Under the pieces are notes generated by a model, which made no database searches, was not told the DNA's origin, and was given only the letters and a program-made list of their open reading frames with translations. Below, piece by piece: positions 35,705-44,847 of a stretch of 64,000 nt of DNA. Origin of the DNA: Dokdonella_A sp044227025 (GTDB lineage: Bacteria; Pseudomonadota; Gammaproteobacteria; Xanthomonadales; Rhodanobacteraceae); the NCBI RefSeq assembly GCF_044227025.1, contig NZ_JBGAFX010000001.1, positions 124,001-188,000 of the forward strand, written 5' to 3'. Numbering within the stretch: position 1 is the first letter of the stretch; each line of letters opens with the position of its first letter. Both the position numbers and the translations under genes were made by a program.

Positions 35705-35933
35705 CGGTCGTTTCCCGACTCCCGACCTGCGCCGGCGCCGACCGGCGGACTCCGAAGACCGCCGATCGGCGCGGGGCGACGCGACGGGAGGGCGGCGCTC
35801 CCTCTAGAATGTGACCGACGTCTCATGCGGATCCCTCGCAGGTCCGCAGGATGGGTGGCGCGGCAACGCCGCGACCTTGGCGGCCGGATGCGTCCCACGC
35901 GGCGCAGGCGGCATCCTGTTGAGAGGATTTTCC

Positions 35934-37304
35934 GTGACGAGCACACCCCTGCATGTGATCGTCCTCGCCGCCGGCGAGGGCAAGCGGATGAAGTCGTCGA
36001 AGCCGAAGGTGTTGATGCCGCTCGCCGGCCGGCCGATGCTCGCGCATGTGCTCGATACTGCGCGCGCATTGCAACCGGCGCGCATCCACCTCGTCTTCGG
36101 CCATCTCGGCGAGCAGGTGAAGGCGGCGCTGACCGACCTCGGCGACCTCGCGTGGGTGCATCAGGCGGAGCAGCGCGGCACCGGCCACGCGGTCAAGCTC
36201 GCGATGCCGGAGATCCCCGAGGACGCTCGCGTGCTGATCCTTTACGGCGACGTGCCGCTGATCCGTACCGAAACCCTGCGCAGCCTGCTCGCACTGCCGA
36301 ACCCGCTCGCCGCACTGGTCACCCAGCTCGAAAATCCCTACGGCTACGGCCGCGTCGTGCGCGACGGCATCGGCCGCATCCGCGCGGTGGTCGAGGAAAA
36401 GGACGCGACGATCGAGCAGCGCGCGATCACCTGGGTCAACAGCGGAATCCTCGCCGCCGATGCACGCCGCCTGCGTGTGTGGATCAACAACCTGACCGAC
36501 CGCAACGCGCAGCGCGAGTACTACCTGACCGACGTGTTCGAACAAGCCAACGACGAGGGCGAGCCGGCCGAAGCGGTGGCCTGCGCGAACCCGCAGGAGG
36601 TATTCGGCGCGAACGACCCGTGGCAACTGGCCGGACTGGAACGCATGCACCAGCGCCTGCGAGCGACCCAGCTCGCCGCCGCCGGCGTGCGCTTCGCCGA
36701 CCCGGTGCGCTTCGACGTGCGCGGCGACGTGCGCGTCGGTCGCGACGTCGAGATCGACGTCGACGTGATCCTCGAAGGCCTGGTCGAACTCGGCGACGAA
36801 GTGCGCATCGGCCCGTTCTGCCGCGTGCGCAATTCGACGCTCGCCGCCGGCACCATCGTGCATTCGCATTGCAATCTCGACGGCGTGGTCACGCACGGCC
36901 CGTGCGACATCGGCCCGTTCGCGCGGCTGCGCCCGGGCACCGAACTCGGCGCACACACGCGCATCGGCAACTTCGTCGAGACCAAGAAGGCGCACTTCGG
37001 CGAGAACTCCAAGGCCAACCACCTGAGCTACGTCGGCGACGCCGAGATCGGTCGCGACGTCAACATCGGCGCCGGCACGATCACCTGCAATTACGACGGC
37101 GTGAACAAGCACGTGACCACGCTCGAGGATGGCGCGTTCATCGGCTCCAACACCGCACTGATCGCCCCGGTGCGGATCGGCAAGGACGCCACGATCGGCG
37201 CCGGTTCGGTGGTCGGCAACGAAGCGCCGGCCGGCGAGCTCACGCTCGCGCGCGCGCGCCAGACCGTCGTGCCGGGATGGAAGCGACCGAAGAAGACGAC
37301 CTGA
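35934..37304 (+). CDS. glmU: bifunctional UDP-GlcNAc pyrophosphorylase / GlcN-1-P acetyltransferase
   Basis: The 456-residue enzyme makes UDP-N-acetylglucosamine for peptidoglycan, LPS and other glycans. The uridyltransferase domain begins HVIVLAAGEGKRMKSSKPKV (residues 7-26). The left-handed beta-helix acetyltransferase domain (residues about 250-440) ends with GAGTITCNYDGVNKH and GSVVGNEAPAGELTLARARQ. I use the GTG at 35934: GAGAGGA lies seven bases upstream and the length equals E. coli GlmU exactly. The frame is open for 41 codons upstream without homology. It feeds the polysaccharide genes that follow. Confidence 0.97.
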   Translation: MTSTPLHVIVLAAGEGKRMKSSKPKVLMPLAGRPMLAHVLDTARALQPARIHLVFGHLGEQVKAALTDLGDLAWVHQAEQRGTGHAVKLAMPEIPEDARVLILYGDVPLIRTETLRSLLALPNPLAALVTQLENPYGYGRVVRDGIGRIRAVVEEKDATIEQRAITWVNSGILAADARRLRVWINNLTDRNAQREYYLTDVFEQANDEGEPAEAVACANPQEVFGANDPWQLAGLERMHQRLRATQLAAAGVRFADPVRFDVRGDVRVGRDVEIDVDVILEGLVELGDEVRIGPFCRVRNSTLAAGTIVHSHCNLDGVVTHGPCDIGPFARLRPGTELGAHTRIGNFVETKKAHFGENSKANHLSYVGDAEIGRDVNIGAGTITCNYDGVNKHVTTLEDGAFIGSNTALIAPVRIGKDATIGAGSVVGNEAPAGELTLARARQTVVPGWKRPKKTT

Positions 37305-37624
37305 CGGCGGTCAGGGTGCGTCGCCGAATCGGCAACCGTGTTTCGACGCCGCTGCGCTCGACAAGAGCGGACCTTCCATTCCGAGCGGGCCCGTCCGCCT
37401 GAGCACGGGTACGGCTCAAGAGTTCCGTTCCTTGGGCGCAGCCATGTCCTGGGCGGAGTAGAAGGGCGCGCAGCGCCGGAGTCGAAGGGCAAGACCCCAG
37501 AGGGGGAAGTGTTTCGACTCCGCTGCGCAGCGCTCAACACGAACGGACCCAGGGCGGCATTCTCGGTTGTTCGATTCTTGCGGGGCGGCACACTAGACTT
37601 GCGCAACGCTGCCCCGAGGTTTGC
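37305..37624. repeat. 320-base spacer filled with inverted and direct repeats
   Basis: Two same-strand copies of a TTTCGAC-x-CCGCTGCGC element lie at about 37338-37373 and 37509-37549, both ending in GCGGACC or ACGGACC. Between them, at about 37472-37496, is an inverted piece (GCGCAGCGCCGGAGTCGAA) complementary to the second copy, so 37472-37549 can fold into a large hairpin. This resembles dispersed intergenic repeats of Xanthomonas-type genomes. No gene is present; a weak promoter for the next gene may lie near 37585-37620. Confidence 0.65.
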
Positions 37625-38917
<1,293 letters not shown>

Positions 38918-38929
38918 AACGCGGGGATC

Positions 38930-39028
38930 GGGGATTGGGGATTCGTAAAATCGCCGGCCCGCAGTCCACCATTCACCCTTGGCTTCTCTCCACTCCCCAA
39001 TCCCGAATCCCCAATCCCGGCCCTTCAA
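38930..39028. repeat. inverted GGGGATTCGG-type repeat before the epimerase gene
   Basis: GGGATCGGGGATTGGGGATT at about 38934-38953 is answered by CCCCAATCCCGAATCCCCAA at about 38996-39015. The arms can pair for about 20 bases with few mismatches. The same element occurs at 33046-33135, in the atpD-atpC spacer. Confidence 0.65.
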
Positions 39029-39029
39029 C

Positions 39030-40037
39030 ATGCGCATCCTCGTCACCGGCGCCGCCGGCTTCATCGGATCGACCCTGAGCGAACGCCTGCTTGCGCGAGG
39101 CGACGAAGTACTCGGTTACGACAACCTCAACGGCTATTACGATCCGACACTGAAGGAAGCGCGCCTCGCCAAACTGACGCCGCACGCGAACTTCTCGTTC
39201 GTGCGCGCAGCGCTGGAGGACCGCCCCGCGCTGGAGCGCGCGTTCGCCGGGTTTCGGCCGGAGCGCGTCGTCAACCTCGCCGCACAGGCGGGCGTGCGGT
39301 ACTCGCTGACCAACCCGTATGCATACATCGAGGCAAACCTGGTCGGCTTCATCAACGTGCTCGAAGCCTGCCGCCACGGTGGCGTCGAACACCTCGTGTA
39401 TGCCTCGTCGAGTTCGGTCTACGGCGCGAACCGCAAGCTGCCATTCTCGGTGCAGGACGCGGTCGACCATCCGGTCAGCCTGTACGCGGCGACCAAGAAG
39501 GCGAACGAGCTGATGGCGCATACCTACAGCCATCTGTACCAGTTGCCGACCACCGGCCTGCGTTTCTTCACCGTGTACGGCCCGTGGGGGCGACCGGACA
39601 TGGCGCTGTTCCTGTTCACCAGGAAGATCCTCGCCGGCGAGCCGATCGAAGTGTTCAACCACGGCAAGCACACGCGCGACTTCACCTACATCGACGACAT
39701 CGTCGAAGGCGTGATCCGCACGCTCGACCGCGTGCCCGCGGGCGACCCGGCCTTCGATCCGCTGCATCCCAATCCCGCTTCCTCGGGGGCGCCCTACCGC
39801 GTCTACAACATCGGCAACCACCAGCCGATCGAGCTGGCCCATTACATCGCGGTGCTCGAAGCGAAGCTCGGGCGCAGCGCCGAGAAGATCCTGCTGCCGC
39901 TGCAGCCGGGCGACGTGCCCGACACCTACGCCGACGTCGCCGAGCTGTCGCGCGACACCGGCTACGCGCCTTCGACCCCGGTCGAGGTCGGCATCGGACG
40001 CTTCGTCGACTGGTATCGCGCGTACTACCAGGTCTGA
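39030..40037 (+). CDS. UDP-glucuronate 4-epimerase-like NAD-dependent epimerase
   Basis: The 335-residue short-chain dehydrogenase-type epimerase has the Gly motif VTGAAGFIGSTL (residues 5-16), the catalytic Y-x-x-x-K in SLYAATKKANELMAH and the phrase TTGLRFFTVYGPWGRPDMAL typical of UDP-glucuronate 4-epimerases (CapI/GAE family). It would interconvert UDP-glucuronate and UDP-galacturonate, or related acidic sugars. The ATG at 39030 lies before the Rossmann strand; the frame opens further upstream inside a repeat. It follows a UDP-sugar dehydrogenase, which fits successive steps. Confidence 0.92.
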   Translation: MRILVTGAAGFIGSTLSERLLARGDEVLGYDNLNGYYDPTLKEARLAKLTPHANFSFVRAALEDRPALERAFAGFRPERVVNLAAQAGVRYSLTNPYAYIEANLVGFINVLEACRHGGVEHLVYASSSSVYGANRKLPFSVQDAVDHPVSLYAATKKANELMAHTYSHLYQLPTTGLRFFTVYGPWGRPDMALFLFTRKILAGEPIEVFNHGKHTRDFTYIDDIVEGVIRTLDRVPAGDPAFDPLHPNPASSGAPYRVYNIGNHQPIELAHYIAVLEAKLGRSAEKILLPLQPGDVPDTYADVAELSRDTGYAPSTPVEVGIGRFVDWYRAYYQV

Positions 40038-40206
40038 TCCTGATGCGGGCAAGCCACGCGCTTTGTCACCGGTCCCCGTTGCGGAGAGGAGTACGCGCGC
40101 AACGCGGGCGGTGCGCGGCGCGAGCGTTGCGGGCGTGCTCCACCCCGGCCATCCCCGGAAGGGAGCGGCGCAGACAGTGCTGGCGGTCACGCGGAAACGG
40201 CTGCGC

Positions 40207-40223
40207 TTGGAATACTCTTTGCA
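40207..40223 (+). promoter_or_regulatory. candidate sigma-54 promoter before the chain-length gene
   Basis: TTGGAATACTCTTTGCA has GG and GC separated by 10 bases, the required -24/-12 spacing of sigma-54 promoters (consensus TTGGCAC-N5-TTGC). The GG (40209-40210) and GC (40221-40222) lie about 80-90 bases before the ATG at 40300. It sits in a 262-base gap otherwise without a gene. Sigma-54 control of exopolysaccharide chain-length/kinase genes is known in other proteobacteria. Confidence 0.45.
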
Positions 40224-40299
40224 AGACGGTCCACGAGCCATCCGACCGCGCGAATGGACGGAACACCGTATCCGGCGGGTATCCCGGGGAGGCGAATCG

Positions 40300-41637
40300 A
40301 TGACCGACAAGGTCCCGCTGGGCGAACTGCTGCCGGTGCTCGCGACGGAGGCGCGCCGGCGCATGCTCGTGCTGGGTGCGACATTCGCGCTCATCGCGAT
40401 CACCGCACTGGTCATCGGCATCGGCCTGCCGCGCCGGTATGAATCCTCGACCACACTCGTGCTGGAGCCAAGCCGCATCGCAACGGCGTTGCCGGGCGAT
40501 CGCGCGGTACCTGCCGGTTCCGTCGATCACGTCGCGCGCGCACGCGAACTGCTCGCCAACCGCAAGGTCATAGACGAAGTCCTCGCCGCCGATGGTGCGG
40601 CCGCGCAGCGCTCCGCGGCCGAGCAGGACCAGATGGTCGAAGCGCTCGGCGAGCGCATCGAAATCACCAGCCCGCGCGACGATCAGGTCCGCATCCGCTA
40701 TCGCGACGACGACCCGCTGAGGGCGTTGCGCATCACCCGGCAGCTCGGCGAGCTTTTCGTGCGCGAGCGGCTTGCCGCGCAGGAACGCGAGAGCCGCAGC
40801 GTTTTCGACTTTCTCGACCGCCAGGTCAAGGCGTACCAGCGCAAGCTGACGGACGCCGAAGACAAGCTCAAGAGCTATCGCGAAGCCGCCGATGCCGTCA
40901 CGCCGGCGAACGACGGAAAGGCGCGCGTCAGCCAGTTGCTCGACCAGGTCGAACGGGCGCGCCGCGAACTGGTCGAGCAGCGCGCGCGCGAGGACGCGCT
41001 CGCAACACAGCTGGCGGAGCCATCAGCCGCGCCGGCCACGGACACTGCGCCGGCCACCAGCTCCTACGAGGAACTTCGCGACAAGCTCGCGGTTGCACGT
41101 CGCGAACGTGTCGCAACGGCATCGCGTCTCGACCAGGCCGAGGCCGCACTGAAGACCGACCTGGGCAAGACCGATGGTGCCCATGCGAACAATGAACTGG
41201 CCGGCGTGATTCGCGATTACGAGGCCAACCGCAGCGTCGTCGAGGATCTGCTCAAGCGGCGCGAGAACGCGCGCATCGCGATGGATCTGGACAGCCACCA
41301 GCAAGGCCTTTCCGTGCGCATACAACAGCCCGCGACGATGCCGCAGCATGCGTCGGGCCTGCGCCTGCTGCACCTTGCGGTCGGCGGCCTGCTGCTCGCG
41401 ATCCTGGTGCCGCTCGGCATGCTGCTCGCGCGGGCGCGCCTGGACCCGCGCGTGCGCTCGGCGGCGCAGGTCGAACGCCTGACCGGATTGCCGATGCTGG
41501 CGACGATCCCGACCTGCCCGACACCCGCGGAACGTCGCCGCACGACCATGCATGCGAGCGCACTGGCATTGATCGTTTTCGGCGTGCTGCTTTGTTACAC
41601 GGCGGCATTCCTGCTCCAACTGAGGGCTTCGCCATGA
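40300..41637 (+). CDS. Wzz-type polysaccharide chain-length protein
   Basis: The 445-residue inner-membrane protein has an N-terminal helix (MLVLGATFALIAITALVIGIG follows residue 18) and a long periplasmic region with coiled coil. Near the C-terminus come a helix (LLHLAVGGLLLAILVPLGMLL) and one more (ALALIVFGVLLCYTAAFLL). The layout matches Wzz/GumC chain-length proteins of the exosortase-associated type, usually paired with a cytoplasmic tyrosine kinase. The start at 40300 has GGGGAGGCG upstream. The next gene overlaps by four bases (ATGA). Confidence 0.85.
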   Translation: MTDKVPLGELLPVLATEARRRMLVLGATFALIAITALVIGIGLPRRYESSTTLVLEPSRIATALPGDRAVPAGSVDHVARARELLANRKVIDEVLAADGAAAQRSAAEQDQMVEALGERIEITSPRDDQVRIRYRDDDPLRALRITRQLGELFVRERLAAQERESRSVFDFLDRQVKAYQRKLTDAEDKLKSYREAADAVTPANDGKARVSQLLDQVERARRELVEQRAREDALATQLAEPSAAPATDTAPATSSYEELRDKLAVARRERVATASRLDQAEAALKTDLGKTDGAHANNELAGVIRDYEANRSVVEDLLKRRENARIAMDLDSHQQGLSVRIQQPATMPQHASGLRLLHLAVGGLLLAILVPLGMLLARARLDPRVRSAAQVERLTGLPMLATIPTCPTPAERRRTTMHASALALIVFGVLLCYTAAFLLQLRASP

Positions 41638-42395
41638 ACGGCGACGACAGCAGCAAACCCGCAGGCGCAGTCCCCGACGAAGCCGTCACGGGCGCGGCGC
41701 GCGTCCTTGCGAGCCGCACGATCGCGCGCATGGCCGAGCTGAATGCGCTGACCACGCTGCAACTCGACGAGCGCCGCCTGATCCATCGCGGCGAATCGGC
41801 ACGCGCGCAGGCTGACGCATTCCGCGAGATCCGCACGCGCCTGCTCGCGCGCGGCGGCGAGCACAATTTCATCACCCTGGTCACGGCGGTGAGTCCCGCC
41901 TCGGGCGGCAGCTTCGTCGCACGCAACCTCGCGGCGGCGTTCGCATTCGACGAGACGAAGACCGCGCTGTTGATCGACTGCAATCCGCGCGATGCGGCGC
42001 AGCACAAGGCGCTCGGCACCGAAGCCAGCCCCGGCCTGATCGACTACCTCGACCACCCGGCGATGGGCATGGAACCGATCATCCACCGCACCGGCATCCC
42101 GCGCCTGCGCCTGATTCCGACCGGCACCGCGCGCGAGACCGGTACCGAATACTTTTCCTCGTTCCGCATGCGCGCCGCGCTCGATTCGCTGCGCTGCCGC
42201 TACCCGGACCGCTACCTGTTCCTCGACGGGCCCGCGGTGAAAGGCGCACCGGACGCGCGCATCCTGTCCGACCTCGCCGACTTCGTCCTGCTGGTGGCCG
42301 GCTACGGTCGCGATACGCCGAGTGCGATCGCGCAGGCGGCCGCGGCGTTCGCGCCGGAGCGTTTCGCGGGGGTGGTGTTCGACGAGCTCGGCTAG
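41634..42395 (+). CDS. BY-kinase/ParA-like polysaccharide protein with degenerate P-loop
   Basis: The 253-residue protein has the order of bacterial tyrosine kinases of the CpsD/Wzc type: AQADAFREIRTRLLARG (the E-x-x-R-x-x-R oligomerisation helix, residues 58-73), the Walker A position TLVTAVSPASGGSFVARNLA, Walker A' LLIDCNPRD (residues 112-120) and Walker B LFLDGPAV. The P-loop reads SPASGGSF where kinases have GEGKS/T, so the invariant lysine is missing. There is also no C-terminal tyrosine cluster. It may be an inactive adaptor for the Wzz protein upstream, with which it overlaps by four bases. Confidence 0.8.
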   Translation: MNGDDSSKPAGAVPDEAVTGAARVLASRTIARMAELNALTTLQLDERRLIHRGESARAQADAFREIRTRLLARGGEHNFITLVTAVSPASGGSFVARNLAAAFAFDETKTALLIDCNPRDAAQHKALGTEASPGLIDYLDHPAMGMEPIIHRTGIPRLRLIPTGTARETGTEYFSSFRMRAALDSLRCRYPDRYLFLDGPAVKGAPDARILSDLADFVLLVAGYGRDTPSAIAQAAAAFAPERFAGVVFDELG

Positions 42396-42399
42396 TCTG

Positions 42400-42438
42400 G
42401 TCGTCCCGGCGAATGCGGGGACCAAAGTCCTGGCTCAC
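42400..42438. repeat. dispersed 'GTCCCGGCGAATGCGGGGACC' type palindrome
   Basis: A hairpin-forming element after the kinase-like gene contains GGTCGTCCC and GCGGGGACC separated by GGCGAAT. A related decayed copy (GCCGGAATGACGG) lies at about 19508-19525, upstream of moxR. This is a familiar intergenic repeat type in this order. Confidence 0.45.
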
Positions 42439-42566
42439 CTCGCGCTCCCGAAAGAATCGCGAAAGGCGCCGGCCACGCCTTCGCCAGAGTTGCGGTTTAT
42501 CATCGCGTTCACGCAGGGCGCGCCGGGCAGGCGAACCCTCTCCCCGACGCCAAGGAACTGAAGTCC

Positions 42567-44399
42567 ATGTGTGGAATCGTCGCCGCTACCGCGGCCCGCG
42601 ACGTAGTGCCGGTGCTGATCGCCGGCCTGAAGGCACTGGAATACCGCGGCTACGACTCCGCCGGCATCTCGGTGCTGGAAAACGGCCGCCTCGCGCGCGT
42701 GCGTGCCGCCGGCAAGGTGCGCGAACTCGAATCGCTGTACGAAGCGGCCCCGGTCGCCGGCAGCAGCGGCATCGCGCACACGCGCTGGGCCACCCACGGC
42801 GTGCCGAACACGGTCAACGCGCATCCGCATGTATCGAGCGAGCGTGTCGCGGTCGTGCACAACGGCATCATCGAGAACCATGCCGAGTTGCGCAGCGAAC
42901 TCAAGGCGCAGGGCTACCGCTTCGATTCGGACACCGATACCGAGGTGATCGCCCATCTCGTCGACGCCGCGATCGCCGCCGGCGCGGACCTGCGCGGGGC
43001 GGTCATCGCCGCAACGAAGCGACTGCACGGCGCCTATGCGATCGCGGTGATGAACCGCGACCAGCCCGGCCAGATCGTCGGCGCGCGCCGCGGCAGCCCG
43101 CTGGTCGCCGGCCTTGGCGACGGCGAGAACTTCCTCGGCTCCGACGTGCAGGCGCTGATTCGCCAGACCAGCCGCTTCAAGTACCTTGAGGAAGGCGACG
43201 TCGCCGAGATCAGCGTCGGCGGATGCGCGATCTTCGACGCCGACGGCAACCCGGTCGAACGCATCGAGCGCAGGAGCGAGCTGTCCGCCGACGCGGTCGA
43301 GCGCGGCGAATACCGCCACTACATGCTGAAGGAGATCTTCGAGCAGCCGCGTGCGATCGCCGACACGCTCGAAGGCCGGATCGCCGAAGGACGCGTGCTG
43401 CCGAACATCTTCGGGGTCGATGCCGACAAGCTGCTTGCGCGCGTGAGGAACGTGCAGATCGTCGCCTGCGGCACCAGCTTCCACGCCGGCCTCGTCGCGC
43501 GCTACTGGATTGAAGCGATGGCCGGCCTGCCGTGCAGCGTCGAGGTCGCGAGCGAATACCGCTACCGGCGCGTGGTCGTGCCGGAAGGAACGCTGTTCCT
43601 CGCGGTGTCGCAATCGGGTGAAACGGCGGACACGCTGGCCGCGCTGCGCGACGGCCGCAACCGCGGCTACCTCGGCTCGCTCGCGATCTGCAACGTGCCC
43701 GAATCCAGCCTCGTGCGCGAATCCGACCTCGTGCTGATGACGCGCGCGGGCCCGGAGATCGGCGTCGCCTCGACCAAGGCATTCACCACCCAGCTGACCG
43801 CGCTCGCGCTACTCGCGCTCGAACTCGCGCGCCTCAACGGCGCCAGCGCGGAAACGATCGCGGCCCACGTCAGCGAACTCGCGACCCTGCCACGCGTGAT
43901 CGGCGAAGTGCTCGCGCTCGAGCCGGAAATCGCGCGCCTCGCCGAACGCTTCGTGCCCAAGCACCACGCCTTGTTCCTCGGGCGCGGCGTGCACTACCCG
44001 GTCGCGCTCGAAGGCGCGCTCAAGCTCAAGGAAATTTCCTACATCCATGCCGAGGCGTATCCGGCCGGCGAACTCAAGCACGGCCCGCTCGCACTGGTCG
44101 ACGAGGACATGCCGGTAATCACCGTCGCGCCGAACAACCAGCTGCTCGAGAAGCTGAAGTCGAACCTCGAGGAAGTGCGTGCGCGCGGCGGCGAGCTGTT
44201 CGTGTTCGCCGACACCGACGCACCGTTGACCCAGCAGGGCGAGCGCGGAGCGGTCATCAAGGTCGCCTCCGGTGGCAACCTGATCGCACCCGCGGTGTTT
44301 ACCGTGCCGCTGCAGATGCTCGCCTATCACGTCGCCGTGCTGCGCGGCACCGACGTCGACCAGCCGCGCAACCTCGCCAAGAGTGTGACGGTGGAATAA
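42567..44399 (+). CDS. glmS: glucosamine-6-phosphate synthase (glutamine-hydrolysing)
   Basis: The 610-residue enzyme makes glucosamine-6-phosphate from fructose-6-phosphate and glutamine, the entry to amino-sugar synthesis. The N-terminal nucleophile Cys2 is in MCGIVAA, and the glutaminase domain includes GIAHTRWATHG and NGIIENH. Two SIS domains (residues about 290-430 and 460-600) bind the sugar; VSQSGETADT is the phosphate-binding loop, and the enzyme ends PRNLAKSVTVE as usual. With glmU 5 kb upstream it completes the amino-sugar pathway core. No glmS ribozyme or GlmZ site was visible. Confidence 0.98.
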   Translation: MCGIVAATAARDVVPVLIAGLKALEYRGYDSAGISVLENGRLARVRAAGKVRELESLYEAAPVAGSSGIAHTRWATHGVPNTVNAHPHVSSERVAVVHNGIIENHAELRSELKAQGYRFDSDTDTEVIAHLVDAAIAAGADLRGAVIAATKRLHGAYAIAVMNRDQPGQIVGARRGSPLVAGLGDGENFLGSDVQALIRQTSRFKYLEEGDVAEISVGGCAIFDADGNPVERIERRSELSADAVERGEYRHYMLKEIFEQPRAIADTLEGRIAEGRVLPNIFGVDADKLLARVRNVQIVACGTSFHAGLVARYWIEAMAGLPCSVEVASEYRYRRVVVPEGTLFLAVSQSGETADTLAALRDGRNRGYLGSLAICNVPESSLVRESDLVLMTRAGPEIGVASTKAFTTQLTALALLALELARLNGASAETIAAHVSELATLPRVIGEVLALEPEIARLAERFVPKHHALFLGRGVHYPVALEGALKLKEISYIHAEAYPAGELKHGPLALVDEDMPVITVAPNNQLLEKLKSNLEEVRARGGELFVFADTDAPLTQQGERGAVIKVASGGNLIAPAVFTVPLQMLAYHVAVLRGTDVDQPRNLAKSVTVE

Positions 44400-44476
44400 G
44401 TGCCGGCCACGATAGCCGTCCGCAAACCGTAGAGCCCTGCCAGCCCGCGCAGCGCGGCGATCAGTGCCTGCCCGAC

Positions 44477-44600
44477 ATGGCTCGCCGGCGAGCACGCCTG
44501 TCGCAGGTGGTCGAACGGCGCTTCCTTGCAGGGCTTTCGGTCGAACAGACCGCCGAAGTGCTAGAGATCGTGCCGCGCAACGCCGTGCGGCGCCGGCCGC
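44477..44600 (+). pseudogene. relic of an ECF sigma factor (region 4)
   Basis: The frame reads RLSQVVERRFLAGLSVEQTA followed by EVLEIVPRNAVRR, closely matching the region-4 helix-turn-helix of ECF sigma factors, where the norm is LAQVVELRFFAGLSVEET and then AEVLGVSPATVKRDW. The homologous stretch starts abruptly, has no region 2 upstream, and ends where the last recognition-helix residues would be. The flanks show no sense, so it is a fragment, not a small gene. Confidence 0.55.
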
Positions 44601-44607
44601 CGGGTGA

Positions 44608-44718
44608 TATGCGGCTTGCAACCGGCGGCATGGTGCCCGGCAGGGAGTTCGACGTACGGGCGAATCCGGCTCCGCCACCACCGGCGGCGCGCTGATCTTC
44701 GCCAGCGGCTTCGATTGA
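44608..44718 (+). pseudogene. relic C-terminus of an IFADGFD-type secreted protein
   Basis: A frame that opens only at a stop (44605-44607) reads through to GESGSATTGGALIFASGFD and a TGA at 44716-44718. The last eight residues, LIFASGFD, differ by one residue from the C-termini of the secreted proteins ending at 35704 (LIFADGFD) and by two from that ending at 46899 (VIFADGFD). There is no start codon or upstream body, so it is a truncated tail. Confidence 0.5.
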
Positions 44719-44847
44719 GGCGGGCGCGAACGCCGCGGCGGCGCGCGCCTTTTTCGTGAACCACGCCGCGCTTTGCCTGCGCAGTGCGCCGCGATCGAAC
44801 CACGGCACGAGCGCCAGAATGGGTTTCGTACGGAAGGAGAATCCATC

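Larger units (their letters stand above)
44400..44847. other. 448-base gap holding two gene relics
   Basis: No intact gene is present. Two eroded pieces are recognisable, listed separately: a sigma-factor helix-turn-helix remnant at 44477-44600 and a C-terminal LIFASGFD tail at 44608-44718. A GC-rich stretch ending in GGCGCGCGCCTTTTT at about 44738-44755 looks like a weak intrinsic terminator behind the relic tail. The last 90 bases carry the leader of the next gene. Confidence 0.6.

Noticed and set aside
37305..37624. tRNA or small RNA gene in the glmU-dehydrogenase gap
   Set aside because: No cloverleaf or tRNA signature was found; the structure is explained by dispersed inverted repeats.
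44477..44695. 72-residue gene downstream of glmS
   Set aside because: Only residues about 8-35 resemble a protein family (ECF sigma region 4); the rest is arginine/proline noise and there is no ribosome site, so it is a relic.
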